Assembly: GCA_030704615.1 (NCBI GenBank)
Contig: CM060733.1
Coordinates: 10,292,001 to 10,356,000, forward strand
Length of the DNA: 64,000 nt
Direction: 5' to 3'
From: Takakia lepidozioides
Lineage: Eukaryota; Streptophyta; Takakiopsida; Takakiales; Takakiaceae
Shown: positions 12,086 through 22,985 of the stretch, in pieces
How the letters are laid out: every line of letters starts with the position of its first letter
How positions within the stretch are numbered: the first letter of the stretch is position 1
Program-made: the position numbers and the translations under genes
The notes under the pieces: generated by a model
The model's input: the letters and a program-made list of their open reading frames with translations, nothing else
Database searches by the model: none
Told to the model about the DNA's origin: nothing

Positions 12086-12139
12086 CCAGAAAGAAGTGGA
12101 GTGTATTCCCGCGGATTGGCACCCTTTACCGCAGAAACA

Positions 12140-12510
12140 AGCTGGATTGACATAATAAAAGGCATTGAATAAATGATGGATGAATGTACAGTTGGATGAT
12201 AAACAGATGGATGAGTGTGAAAAATGAATGTAGATGGATGAATGAGGGATGGATAAGAGTAAAATGGATGAATGTATAATGGATGTTGAGCAATGACAAA
12301 AATTCATGACAGGAAGATGCATGACCAAAACTTTTGACAAATGCACAACGTATATGAAATGAGTGTGGAAGGTTTGTGGGGTGGATTAAAGAGTACAGAG
12401 GATGAATGTACAATGGATGTTGAACAAAGGAAAACATTCATGAATGGAGCACGCATGAATACACTGTAGATGAATGCACAATGGATATCAGAAGAGTGAG
12501 GGAGGTTTGT
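12140..12510. repeat. Degenerate TGGATGAATG minisatellite
   Basis: Short words such as GGATGAATG, GATGGATG, ATGAATGTA and ACAATGGATGTTGA recur irregularly for about 370 bases between the left terminus of the MULE and the end of its minus-strand gene. Complementary-strand open frames are merely translations of this repeat. Confidence 0.65.
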
Positions 12511-14994
12511 GAGATGGATTCATACATATTGCAATTTAAATGAAAGTTGATTCTGTGATTATTATTTGTTCTAAAGGAACAACTACGGTGGAGGAAGGGG
12601 ATTCAACGTTTTCCAGATAGTATGAAAATGAATATTAAGAGAATATAGTTCAGTCTGACTCAGAGTCAGTACAATGTATCCCCGCTTCCTCTGCATCTAA
12701 GTCTAAGTATTTTAGAACACCGGATCCACGCTGGATACACCTACGGCTGGGCAGTAAAAAGTCAGGGGATAGGGACTCGGCCGCGTGAAGTGCCATTGCT
12801 TCGACATAAACAGGAAGCAGAAAATTGGAAAGGGGGCTGTCGAAAACAGACTCGCCAGAAATGACTGTATCTCCTGAAGATCCACCGCTGCCTTTCCTAA
12901 AAGACAACCTGAAAAAGTTATTACTGTAACTTTGATGTTATTGAGAAATTGAGTATGGCTCCCAAAGAGGGTTTAACACTTACTCACATGAAAAGTCGTT
13001 GTTGACCTGCTTATCTTCGGGATCGTCATCACTTCGAATTTGAATCCGATTAGTCTGTGTGCCTGAAGTGGAGCCAGACAAAAGGGGGAGGAGCACTGTG
13101 TTGTAGAGGTCAGAATCACCCTCCATGCCAAAAAGGCTTCTTCCGCCTGCCTTGCATGCATGGTAAGTTGCTCCTGCACCACACAGGAGGACATGAACAG
13201 TTTGGTGGGGGGGATTTAAGCAGATGAAACTGTTGAAAGAAAACCAATTCGGAAGGGAAAGAACGAACATGTGGACACAGAAAGATCGACTACCCGTGCA
13301 GAGTGGTGGCTGCATGACTCCAGCAGTATTTGCATGAACGCTGGGGACTTTTCCTTTGCACCTCTCCAGGGGTGTCATCTGGTCTCTTCAGAGTCTGACT
13401 GGACTGCATGAAGTTGTACAAAATGTCATCGACATGGGGCTCATAGGGGGGGTTGACGAAACAACCCTGGTCAAAAATCTCAAAGCTGCAGATGGAGGAT
13501 GGTGTCATGGAGATGCGAATCCTGCGCAGGCAGATCGCCTCGAACATCCTCGTCTGCCAAAGATAGCAGGTTAGTGTGGTAAACACAATCTATAGTGGAA
13601 GTGTGTACATCGGCTATTCAGAACTCAGACACAAAAAAATCATTTTTATCACGAATCGGTGATGATCGGTGTCGATCATAACAGATTCTACTAGAGTGGA
13701 GCTGCAGAGAACATTGAAACTCATCATGAAAGCACAAGCAGAAGGGAGACGGCATACCAGCTGACCAGGGAAACCCCCTTTCACAAGGTAGAGGCTGTTC
13801 ACACAATTCCATGTGCGCAAAACTTCAAACCCTGAAGACTTGAGATATGATGCCAATGCCCGACGACTATCATTGTCACATGTCTGAAAAAGCAGAAGTG
13901 TCCCTACATCAGAGAGGAAGTTATTACAGAACCCGAACACCCAACTCCAGTAGTTGTCCTCGAATTTGTTCCAGCCTGACGTCTTGCCCTTTGGAAGAAC
14001 TTCTGGCACAGCCTGGCCATCCGGGATGTCGAGAATGACAATGTCGGCCGCATATGTTTTCTGCACACCGCACACGAAGGTGGGACCTCTGCTCACCTGC
14101 AACAGACATGTTTTTTTATAAGAATGATGGCAAGAATGTTTTCAAAGAACGAGACTGAAATACTGCCAACGAAACTTTCAGAGAAAAAGGAAAGAAACTG
14201 GAATTCTCACCAGATTGAGGAATGAGATTATATTGTCCCAGGTAGGCGAAGGCACTCCAGTATATCCTCTCTTTCGACTCTACATCATCGACAGCCAACC
14301 CTCATTAACAATTTTCATCTCTCCTGCCGAATCAGAACGGGAAGGGTGTGGCTTGGCATCGAACACGCACTGAACAGTGCGGGTATATCTTCCAGCAGTA
14401 AAGTCCTGCCCACTCTCCATCTCCTTTTCTTTCTCCTTCCCCTTGTCATTTTCCTTCTCTTTGGACTTGTCTTTGTCCTTTGGCTTTGCTGGTGAGATGG
14501 CTATGACATCAACAGCCTTGTCTTTTGGTTTGCGGCCCGCCTTCTTTCCCTTCTGCGGCGTTCCCTGAGCATCAGGCTCATTGGCAGCCAATGTTGCTAT
14601 GTTTCGTTGGTACTCTTCGTCAGTCAAAGGCGCCAGCATCTCAGCGTTATTGTTCAAGTATTCCATATGCTGTTCTTGAAAGGTCGTGCGCTCCGGTGGG
14701 CAGTCAAGGTACCACCCACAGTCTCTGATGTGAGAAGGACTCCAGTCCTTCAATATCCCTGCAGTATACATGGTTGGATCGTTTGCAGGGTCCGACCACA
14801 TGTCAAGATAGTCTGGAATTCCTCAGGTGATTTCCTTCCATAAGCACATATTTCGTGTACCTGAAAAAAATGAGATAAATCCCAATCCACCAAAGCGCTC
14901 AGTGAGTAAGATGCAAGTAGAACATAATGAAAAAAACATAGAATGAAATGGCGCTGAGAACTGCTCCAAAGACCTTTCAGGACCACACGACTGC

Positions 14995-15750
14995 TCCAGA
15001 TGTGAATGTCGTCAACGCCATTCAAAACATTCCATTCAATGATACTGTAAATACACCCTAATCCACGTGAATGCAAACTATCGTTTTGGAATGACACAGA
15101 CATAGAAGTGAATGTCGTCAACGATATTCACTTTGGATTTGTGAATACACTCCTAATCAAGCCTAATTATTCCTCAAATGAAGCAAAATCAAAGGATGGA
15201 AATCATAAACTCGAGTAAGGAACCCTCCCGGAAAACTCAATGCACATTCATAACGAACATATCACTGAGGACCTCACAACAACACTGTATGTGAATGATA
15301 TCAACGCCATTCACAAAAATACCAACAAGGAACCAATTACTTAGCTCCCAATCCATGTAAATTCAAATTGTCGCTGGTGAATAATACAGACACAGAAGTG
15401 AATGTCGTCAACGACATTCACTTTGGATTTCTCTTAACACAGCTTATCAAGCCTCCAGATTCCTCGCAAGAGGCAAAAACAATGCAGAACAACTGAATGT
15501 CTGCATTGACATTCAGCAAAATGAAGTGAGGAACCCTCACTGTAAACTCTATGGACATTACAAAAATTTACATAACTCTGAGGACCTCTCAACAACTCCG
15601 GATGTGAATGTCGTCAACGTCATTCAAGGACATTATCAATTCTAATCAGGGACATTATAATTACACCCTTAGATCCTAATCAGGTGAATTCATATACTCG
15701 CTTAAGAATGACTCAGACAAAGAAGTGAATGTCGTCAACGACATTCAATC
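14995..15750. repeat. Intronic array of 20-bp palindromes (cluster 1)
   Basis: Inside intron 5 of the minus-strand gene, seven copies of a near-palindrome occur: 15004-15023, 15110-15129, 15293-15312, 15400-15419, 15495-15514, 15605-15624 and 15726-15745. The best is GAATGTCGTCAACGACATTC. Spacing is about 90-185 bases, and parts of the spacers (GACACAGAAGT, CTTTGGATTT, TCCTAATCA) also repeat, so the array grew by duplication while the palindrome stayed best conserved. Confidence 0.85.
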
Positions 15751-17620
15751 TGGATCTATGATTGCAATCCTTCTGAAGCCACATTTTTTCCCAAAAAAGC
15801 AGTAGAGTTTCCAGTATGACATTGCACCTGTACACAACTCGCATCATGGCCCACTCTCCTCCAACCTAACTGTCAAAGTCGTTGGACCGTAAAATGTTAC
15901 CATCTTTGGAGAACTCCCGGAAAAAACAGTATCTCCAGGTGAGACCTCTCCACTTCCTTATGTATGCCTCCAATGACATTTGGGGAGGGGAAACAATCGA
16001 AATGTTCAGGTCCTTCAAAGTCTGATCCAGCACAATGACGACGCGCTTTTCGAGCTGCAAATTGTATATTTGTCAGAATTGCAAATAAGATACTCATCAC
16101 ATACTTGAAGAGAAGAAAACGGCATATTTGAATACACACCTGACTCCAAAATGTAGCCTTGTGGAGCCAGTTATCAAACACCAAATCACTAATTCCTTCC
16201 ACCTTTGTGCCAGGCTGTATGGTGCTCTTTGGGAACTGATTCAAGTCCTTTACTGTTTGATCTGAGTTCCATATCTCCAGCCACCTTATTTTTGTTTGTG
16301 GGTCGACCATCGATATGGCCAGCCGGTGCAATTTCTCTGCTGCATCTCCGATGCACATGCTTGTCATAGTGTGTTTTGATCTGCTGAAGGAACTCAGAAC
16401 CAAGTCCAGGATCTACTATTCTAAGCTGCTTTCCGAAGGCGGACATCAATTTGGTTCTTCGCATTTCAAACTCCTTCTTTATTGCAGCTTCCACACCCTT
16501 TGATGTCCTTAGTTCCTCTGGTGTAGTGCGGTAATATTCGGATTTTCCCTTCTCAGCTGCCTCTGCCAGTTCTTGCTGCATTGATTCAAGTAGTGATTAG
16601 CACCGAAGGGACTACAAACATGTATTCGAAAAGTAAACTGAGTACAGACTCGGGCTTACCGCATACATGTACTCCAGAAACGCCTCTCGTGTCAAAGAAT
16701 ACCAAGTGCCTGCAGCTCTTCCTGTTTCGCACTTCTTGATTATATTGGGTGGGAGTACTGTCCGAAAATCATCCAGCTTCATCAGACCAATCCTCTGAAT
16801 TCGGAATAGTGTGTGGACCAAGCTTGTTGTCACATGCGATTTCTCTGTCGATCTGCAAAAACATTGGAAACATTGCATTCCTTAACACTGTTTTTTGGGG
16901 ATTAATAAGACACTACAGAGGGAATGAAATCTCCTGGATGACTTACTTGTTCACGTCGTGCATAGCTGTAAGAAGCCTAGCGATGTCGTTTCCAGGATCC
17001 AAAACCATTGCCTCCACAACAACATGCTTGTCTTTGTCTTTCGCATGGTGTTTCTGAATGTATCCCATCCATGCCAGCAATCGGTGGTTGCCGTCCCAGA
17101 CGTAGAACATGTGGTTGCAGAATTGCTGGGTGTTCTTTCCCATCATGAGGCCCAGCTCGAACTCCTCATTGGCATCTTTCCAGCACTCATCCCAGTTATC
17201 ACTGATCTCTGGAGACACTAATGTGCTTTTTCCCATTTATATCCGTCAGTGACACATAAAAAACTTGTGCACCAAGTCTATATCCATGCACAAAATCACT
17301 CTCCAATTTTGTTATGTCATGGGAAAGAGGTGGACGCACAACAGGCATAGATATCATCCGGCACAGAGGGATGTCCAGACGCCCTCCAGATACGAGCATG
17401 TCCCTTATAACCTCCTGAGAGTTTACCTTCTGGAATGACATGAGTTCTTTCACCTTGTCAAGGTAGTGCACTTCAGATTCATCTGCTTCATCTGTATTCT
17501 CTGAGCTTTTTCCGGACTCGTCCCCATCTCCAGATCCTTTCCCCTCTGATCCTGTAGGCTTCGACCTCACAGTTTTCTGCACGATGCCATTCAATTCTGA
17601 CTGAGTAATTTGCAAATAGT

Positions 17621-18246
17621 GAACGGCGGTAACGACCATCACTCTGTCTCCAAGAAACTCACTATGAATGGTGTGAAACAATTCAGCACAATCTACACAA
17701 GCAAAGCTGATCCTGCCGTATTCAAAACAAAAGCGAGAGCGATAGCGAACGGCGTTAACGACAATCACAAAAGATAAGGACCTGCCGGATCGGTGTTGTG
17801 TAATGACATCTATGTGTAAGTGATTGGCGGCAACGACATTCAGTATAGTTTAGGGCGGACAGTAAGTGCAGATTATTCAGATTGACTCCATTGTGATTAC
17901 CGTCGCCAGCATGGGAAGAGGAAGGACTGCAATCAGACAGACTATATGATCTGAACAACGATGATTGACGGTATGCCGACCCTCACTCTCTCTTCAAACA
18001 CATAGGTACATAAATCTCATGAGGAGAATCGAATGGCGTTAACGACGCTCGCAATTCAGTAGACTTCAATCACATGTTCCTGCTAAACAAGGGGAGAGGA
18101 AGGACTGCTTGAAAGGCAATCAGACAGACTGTATGATCTGAACAACAGTGAATGACGGTACCGTCAGTCACCCACTCATTGTGCGGTAAACCCTTAGCAG
18201 AGGAGTAGAAAGCAAATCACCGTTGTGATGGTCGGTAGCGACAATC
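17621..18246. repeat. Intronic array of 20-bp palindromes (cluster 2)
   Basis: Inside intron 1 of the same gene, variants of the same motif occur at 17621-17640, 17747-17766, 17822-17841, 18031-18050, 18150-18169 and 18227-18246, with a weaker one near 17963. Typical text is GAACGGCGTTAACGACAATC and GAATGACGGTACCGTCAGTC. The half-site GAATGnCG and its complement are the constant part. The spacers again share phrases (CAGACAGACT, TATGATCTGAACAAC). Confidence 0.75.
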
Positions 18247-18473
18247 CCTGTCTGGGACATTCCACTCAATCTCTACGCAGATCTTCAACAATGAAATGTA
18301 AGTTAGAGAAAACTTACTGGCGCCTTCTTAGGTTTTGAAATTGGATCCCCTTCTGCAGCTTTCCTCTTCCCTCTCACATCTGCTGGAATTTCTGTCTGCT
18401 CTAGGGTTTCTGGACCTTCTCCCGGTTCGGCGTTCCTCGTGCTTCCACCTCTTTCAGTGTCCCTGCGAGTCAT

Positions 18474-19469
18474 CTCTGCATCCACAGGCTGCGCACTCTT
18501 ATCGCCGACTGTGTCACAGCCGCTGCCTCAGTCTCCGTCTGCTCTTGTGAATCAGTCTCCGCGTTCACCTGCTGCCTTGGCCCTGTGTTCTCCAACAAAC
18601 GACGCCTCGTCATTTGCTCTCTTGCTCTGCGTCTCTCTCTAAGGGAAGTAAAATAAAGAGACTTTCTTCTCTTTCGTATTGTAGAAGGAACCCTCTCCAG
18701 CTTGACTACCACTCTCTCTCTAAGCGCGAAAAGTAGAAAAACGCAGTGACTCCCGATTTCTTGCGGGATTGCCTGCGTTGTTGCTTGTCTCTAGAAGCAT
18801 CGGATTCCCTCTCGCGTGACCGTTACACATAGTCGTTCCCTTATTAGTGCACATGCCAGCAATTGGTGTACAGCTGTTCGTATTCAGTTATGGATGTCTG
18901 ACGTGTGTCGCCCAAAATAAACGGCGTGTTCTTTATTAGAACGGTTTCAATATTTAAAAATAACAGCGAATCCCAGAAATCTTGGCGCACAGTCTTACAC
19001 AAAAAAATGTAAATGAACGAGAGTTTGATGACAAATTTTGGAATATCATACACGGTCATCCTTGTTAGCCAAACCCCACATTCGTTTCACATTTGGAACT
19101 TTCCAGGTGCGCATGATCATTGGTAGTAGTATAAAGATACATTTACTTAATCTGCAATCCCATCCTCAGATCCTGTGGCATGCTTCCAGGAAGTCGGCTT
19201 TGTTATTGGGTTTATTGATGAGGTTCTGATTAACGGTTTAACAGCTGCCGACACTGCTCCTAGGGATACTCTGACCACTGGGCCCACAAGAAAAGTAATT
19301 AAAATGGACGGCTGCATATCTGGAAAGAATAACATAATATGCACAGTCGTTGTCTGAGCTTCCTCCGCCATATTCTCTGCTCATTCTTCAACTGTGTTCT
19401 GGAGACATCAGTAAACCGATTTACACTAGATCTGCGATAGCAAGGTATAAACGTACGCGAGGAAGGAAG
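18474..19469. promoter_or_regulatory. Divergent intergenic region of the MULE
   Basis: This gap separates the first ATG of the minus-strand gene (18473) from the first ATG of the transposase (19470) and should contain both promoters and 5' leaders. No TATA box can be assigned with confidence. Open frames inside it start at non-ATG codons and show no domain. Confidence 0.45.
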
Positions 19470-22400
19470 ATGGCTTCCTCTGAAGCGGAGTTCTTCTCTG
19501 ACGACAAACCAGTGCCGTTCTCCCAGGAAGTCCTTGACAATGGATTTGCAATTGTTCTGGAACATGTCTTGGCTACCCGTTTTCAGCTGCAGAATGGCTC
19601 CATCTTTTTGGAGAAAGAGGTGTACGATCTTAAAGGGAAGTTGTTGAAATACTCTTTCCAAAACCGTGATGAGACGGCTCATATCAGCCAGTGGAGAGTG
19701 CGTCCTGGTCGATACAGAGTACTTGGAGAGCCTCGGCGAAAGTCCCTTGGGTCATATGTGACGCCCGGGACTGCTGCTTCGGTCGTTGAAGACAAGAGGG
19801 AGGTGGTGGTGAAAAAAGAACAGACGTCCTCCACTCCAATCGTTGAGCTTTCGGATTCGTCCGATGATGACATAAGTGAAATTCCAAATCCAGTCCTTCC
19901 TACTGTGGTTGGAGAAGCTGATGAAGAAGAGATTTGTAGTGTCATTCCAAAATTGCGGGCGATGGGAGGAATGGCTGGATTCAAAAGTGAGTTGCGGGGA
20001 ATTGATTGGGAATCTTTGAAGCAGGTGCCTGTGAAGTTCTTGCCGGAGACTTTTGATGGCGATATCCTATTCGAGCTGCCTCCTCCTCCGCGAGTTGGAG
20101 GTGTAACAATCATGATGCATGGAATGGACAAGAAACACGACGGGCACCCGTGGTGCAGAACAAAAACATCCAATATTCAGAATGATGACAAGCTTGTTTT
20201 CAGGAGGACAGTTTGCAATGGACACCTTAGGTGTGATAATTTGAATTGCAGACACTTTCTTCAGTCTGGGGTTCATAATCAAAGCGAATGGGAGGGTCTG
20301 GCGGAAAATCCATTTCAGCCTGGGACTGCCCCTCCACCGGCAAACACTTTCGTCTGCAAATTCTGCAAACTTGTGCCATCCTGCTTGGCGCTCTGCGGAG
20401 CAAGAATGTACTATGTTGTCCACCGTTTGAAAACAATGACAAGAGCTTGTGTGCATTTCGGATTCCATAACCATCCTGTCTCGAAGGGGGATTACAGGGA
20501 GAGTGTTGAGACAGTATCGAGGTTGATTAAACAGGAGTTCGGGAGAAACCCATCCGCAACAACATCTGCAATTGCTCTTGGCGCAAGCAAGTCCTTCTTG
20601 GAAAGCCATATTTTGAGTGAAGGGGATTCTGTGGGGACTAAACTTGACGGTGCAGCATTGGACCTGGTCATGGATCATTTCTCCACTTTAAGTTCACCTA
20701 ACATTCGGCATCAGATCAATGCATTGAGAATGGGCTCTGGGATCAGAGGCTACATAGACAACATTTTGGAATTGAAACGAGTGAGCAAGTACGATTACAT
20801 CCAGGACAATGTATTCCCAGGTCAAGGTGCCATCAAAGTTTTTCTTTTCAAAATGTCGACTGTTGGGGAGGGCAGTGGGGTTAGCCTCGTGAAGCGGATG
20901 CAGAAGACTGGGGACTTGCAGAACTGTTTTCTTATGTTTGATCATGTGAAACGAGTGAAGGATTGGACGACAATGGCTTGTCATGTCTACGATCCAGTGT
21001 ACCAACGAGTTATGACAATTGCAGTTTGTGACATGCAATCCGAGGATACGGAATCCCAGAAGCTCATGTGGAATTCCCTGATACGTGTCATGGGCTGCCA
21101 TGGGCTGCCATCTCCAAATTTCGCAGGTTTCATGGCGGATAGTGCTCAAGCAAATTTCAATGCTGTTCGTATTGTCTTCGGATCGGGCGACCCAAAAGTG
21201 CCTATGCCAGGAAGAGAGCGTACATGTCTATTCCATTGGACACAATCTCTGGAAAAACATACAAAGTCGGACATCAAACCAGAGATGCAGACTCAGCACC
21301 GTAAATTGTGCAAAGAGTACAAAGATGCTAGAACAATGAAGGAGGCGGACACTTTGTTCCAGACAATTCGTGCCTGGTGGTTCTCTTCTGGAGCTGCATC
21401 ACTTGAGAGTATGAGAGCATTGGAAGATTGGCTGGCGTTTTGGCACTTCCGGTATAGACAGTGGGGAGCAGCCATGCCATTGGTACGAGGCTTATATTTA
21501 TTGCTTTATTCATACATTTGCTTTCCATTTTATTGTGTCCTCGCTTTCTTTATGTTGTTTTCTGTTCACTGTTTTGAAGTGTGGTTCTGCACTTTGCAGA
21601 ACATGTCCATTGAGGAAATGGCGGACATGCCATCTTGCAATTTGGCAGAAACTGTGCACAACGCATGGTTGCAGCAGTCTGGGAAACGAGGTCGGGATTT
21701 GTATGTGGCAACAACAGATGATTTGATACGTGCCTTGCAACAACAAACCCGATACCGTGATTTCTTACGAGGTGGGTTTGGTGGCAAGGGTCCGGACAAA
21801 TGGGAGTTGATGTTGCGTGCTGCAAACAGATCTGGGGATCCAATCAAGATAGCACGGGCGGTGAGCATGTATGCCCAGGGAACGCCACTTGTTTCTAGAG
21901 TTCCACATCTTGAAGGGGAGGAGAGATTCGGCTCCTGTAAGAGGAAATTGAACACTCCACCTGGTTCGGATTCAGATTCCCACAGGGCAGACCGTGATAA
22001 CTTCTCGAAGCCTCGTGTTCCCCTGCATGACAGCTCCATGTCCGGAACCTCCATTGTGGAGGAACCTCCAACACGACGGCAAGCTCCAGCATCAAACAGT
22101 GCCACTGAAATGGTGCAGGAGAGAAACAACCCCCTTGATGTGCTTGAGTCCGCATGCCCCGACCACGTTTGGCACATAGAACGCACAAGTGTAGGGTCTC
22201 GTGTGAAATGTACAGCGATCAGGGCAACTAATTTCGAGAAGTGCACTTCATCTATATCCAGAGGTGGTGCCCGAACTCCTGCTCCGACTTTCACGGGCTT
22301 GATGCGTCCATACGGTCAACCAGAAGCCAAGAACCACAAGTTCTGGTTCTGCGCAGATGATTGTGCCAGATGTGTGCATGGAACTGTGCGTCCTTCCGTA

Positions 22401-22985
22401 GTGATGAAGCCATCTCCTCCAACCGTTTGGCCCGTGAAGGTGGGAACACATCTCAGCTTTCAGGAGATTGAAATGCTGGAGGAGGCAGGTTTTTCCCTTG
22501 CGAGACAACCCCAACTCCATGCATGTGCTACTACTTCTGCGTCCTCCCGGGTCCCCCCGGCAAATCCTGACTTGTGGCCAACCAAACGAGATGGAAAGCT
22601 CGTTCGGCGTTTCCCTCCAACCGCTGAACACTTTGGCAAAGTGGAGTCCGCAAGAATGCTCCAAGCTCGTGTTGGAAGCACCACGGAAGTACCCGATCCA
22701 GGATATGGTCGGGTATTCACAATCATCACTTCCACATCTGCTGTTCATGACAGGACCTACGACATCACGGTTTCCAATTTCCCCAATTGCACATGTCCTG
22801 ATTTTGTGAATATGCTATCAACCAGTTTGGGCAAGAGAGGTAAATTCATACCCTGCAAACATTTGTATTTCATATTTTTGAAGAGGATGGTTTGCGATCC
22901 CAAACGTGACAACTTCATTCACCAGGCCACTATGAGTTTCAACGAGGTCGATACTCTTTTGCAGCGGGATACAACACATGGGTAG
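19470..22985 (+). CDS. MULE transposase with SWIM zinc finger
   Basis: The frame is open from 19350, but the first ATG is at 19470 (GGAAGATGG, good context), giving MASSEAEFFSDD. A 117-base intron at 21483-21599 (GTACGAGG..CTTTGCAG, phase 0) has no stop, so it is easily translated in error into a false hydrophobic segment; the spliced product has about 1132 residues. In order: an acidic N-terminus, a Cys/His cluster (around residues 225-335) ending in FGFHNHP, like the zinc-binding N-terminal domains of MULE transposases, a catalytic-core-like region with a D-rich strand (about 490-520), ADSAQANFNAV and CLFHWTQSL (about 553-590), a CX..FWFC..C zinc-like segment, and a SWIM finger (CTCPDF..CKH, about 1067-1092). 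It should bind element ends and cut and join DNA in the nucleus. The frame is intact, unlike its divergent partner. Confidence 0.85.
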   Translation: MASSEAEFFSDDKPVPFSQEVLDNGFAIVLEHVLATRFQLQNGSIFLEKEVYDLKGKLLKYSFQNRDETAHISQWRVRPGRYRVLGEPRRKSLGSYVTPGTAASVVEDKREVVVKKEQTSSTPIVELSDSSDDDISEIPNPVLPTVVGEADEEEICSVIPKLRAMGGMAGFKSELRGIDWESLKQVPVKFLPETFDGDILFELPPPPRVGGVTIMMHGMDKKHDGHPWCRTKTSNIQNDDKLVFRRTVCNGHLRCDNLNCRHFLQSGVHNQSEWEGLAENPFQPGTAPPPANTFVCKFCKLVPSCLALCGARMYYVVHRLKTMTRACVHFGFHNHPVSKGDYRESVETVSRLIKQEFGRNPSATTSAIALGASKSFLESHILSEGDSVGTKLDGAALDLVMDHFSTLSSPNIRHQINALRMGSGIRGYIDNILELKRVSKYDYIQDNVFPGQGAIKVFLFKMSTVGEGSGVSLVKRMQKTGDLQNCFLMFDHVKRVKDWTTMACHVYDPVYQRVMTIAVCDMQSEDTESQKLMWNSLIRVMGCHGLPSPNFAGFMADSAQANFNAVRIVFGSGDPKVPMPGRERTCLFHWTQSLEKHTKSDIKPEMQTQHRKLCKEYKDARTMKEADTLFQTIRAWWFSSGAASLESMRALEDWLAFWHFRYRQWGAAMPLVRGLYLLLYSYICFPFYCVLAFFMLFSVHCFEVWFCTLQNMSIEEMADMPSCNLAETVHNAWLQQSGKRGRDLYVATTDDLIRALQQQTRYRDFLRGGFGGKGPDKWELMLRAANRSGDPIKIARAVSMYAQGTPLVSRVPHLEGEERFGSCKRKLNTPPGSDSDSHRADRDNFSKPRVPLHDSSMSGTSIVEEPPTRRQAPASNSATEMVQERNNPLDVLESACPDHVWHIERTSVGSRVKCTAIRATNFEKCTSSISRGGARTPAPTFTGLMRPYGQPEAKNHKFWFCADDCARCVHGTVRPSVVMKPSPPTVWPVKVGTHLSFQEIEMLEEAGFSLARQPQLHACATTSASSRVPPANPDLWPTKRDGKLVRRFPPTAEHFGKVESARMLQARVGSTTEVPDPGYGRVFTIITSTSAVHDRTYDITVSNFPNCTCPDFVNMLSTSLGKRGKFIPCKHLYFIFLKRMVCDPKRDNFIHQATMSFNEVDTLLQRDTTHG
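21483..21599 (+). other. Stop-free in-phase intron in the transposase
   Basis: The borders GTACGAGG and CTTTGCAG fall exactly between codons; the length is 117 (39 codons) with no stop. The translated text (LYLLLYSYICFPFYCVLAFF) is T-rich intron sequence and does not fit the surrounding transposase core. The flanking residues RQWGAAMPL and NMSIEEMADMPS join naturally. Confidence 0.8.

Larger units (their letters stand above)
12650..18473 (-). pseudogene. ParB-like / methyltransferase-like accessory gene of the MULE, ten exons, frameshifted
   Basis: Exon model (minus): 18473-18318, 17600-16947, 16852-16660, 16575-16140, 16054-15901, 14860-14211, 14096-13758, 13553-13294, 13173-12984, 12908-12650. 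Most donors read GTAAGT or similar, and junction phases agree at the first four introns. The N-terminus is charged. Exon 2 reads RMISMPVVRPPLSHDITKLE and later VWDGNHRLLAWMGY, then LTAMHDVNK, which is the layout of a ParB/Srx-type domain (GxHR core). Exon 6 has a low-complexity KDKDKSKEKE linker. Exon 7 reads ADIVILDIPDG, then GTLLLFQT and LKSSGFEVLRTW, a Rossmann methyltransferase-like second half in which the usual DPPY/NPPY position is DIPD. Exon 8 has CFVNPPYEPHVDDIL. One-base shifts are needed at about 17226, 16358, 14817 and 14300, and phases near exon 8-9 also disagree. The gene is therefore either decaying or mis-assembled. The domain assignments are pattern-based and moderate. Confidence 0.6.

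Noticed and set aside
12044-12437. Two roughly 100-codon minus-strand frames rich in His/Ser/Phe/Ile
   Set aside because: They are translations of the TGGATGAATG minisatellite.
14995-18246. CRISPR array
   Set aside because: The motif is palindromic but the spacing is irregular, spacers themselves repeat, and the context is eukaryotic introns.
19350-19469. N-terminal extension of the transposase frame (40 codons)
   Set aside because: It begins at TTG, not ATG; the first ATG in good context is at 19470.
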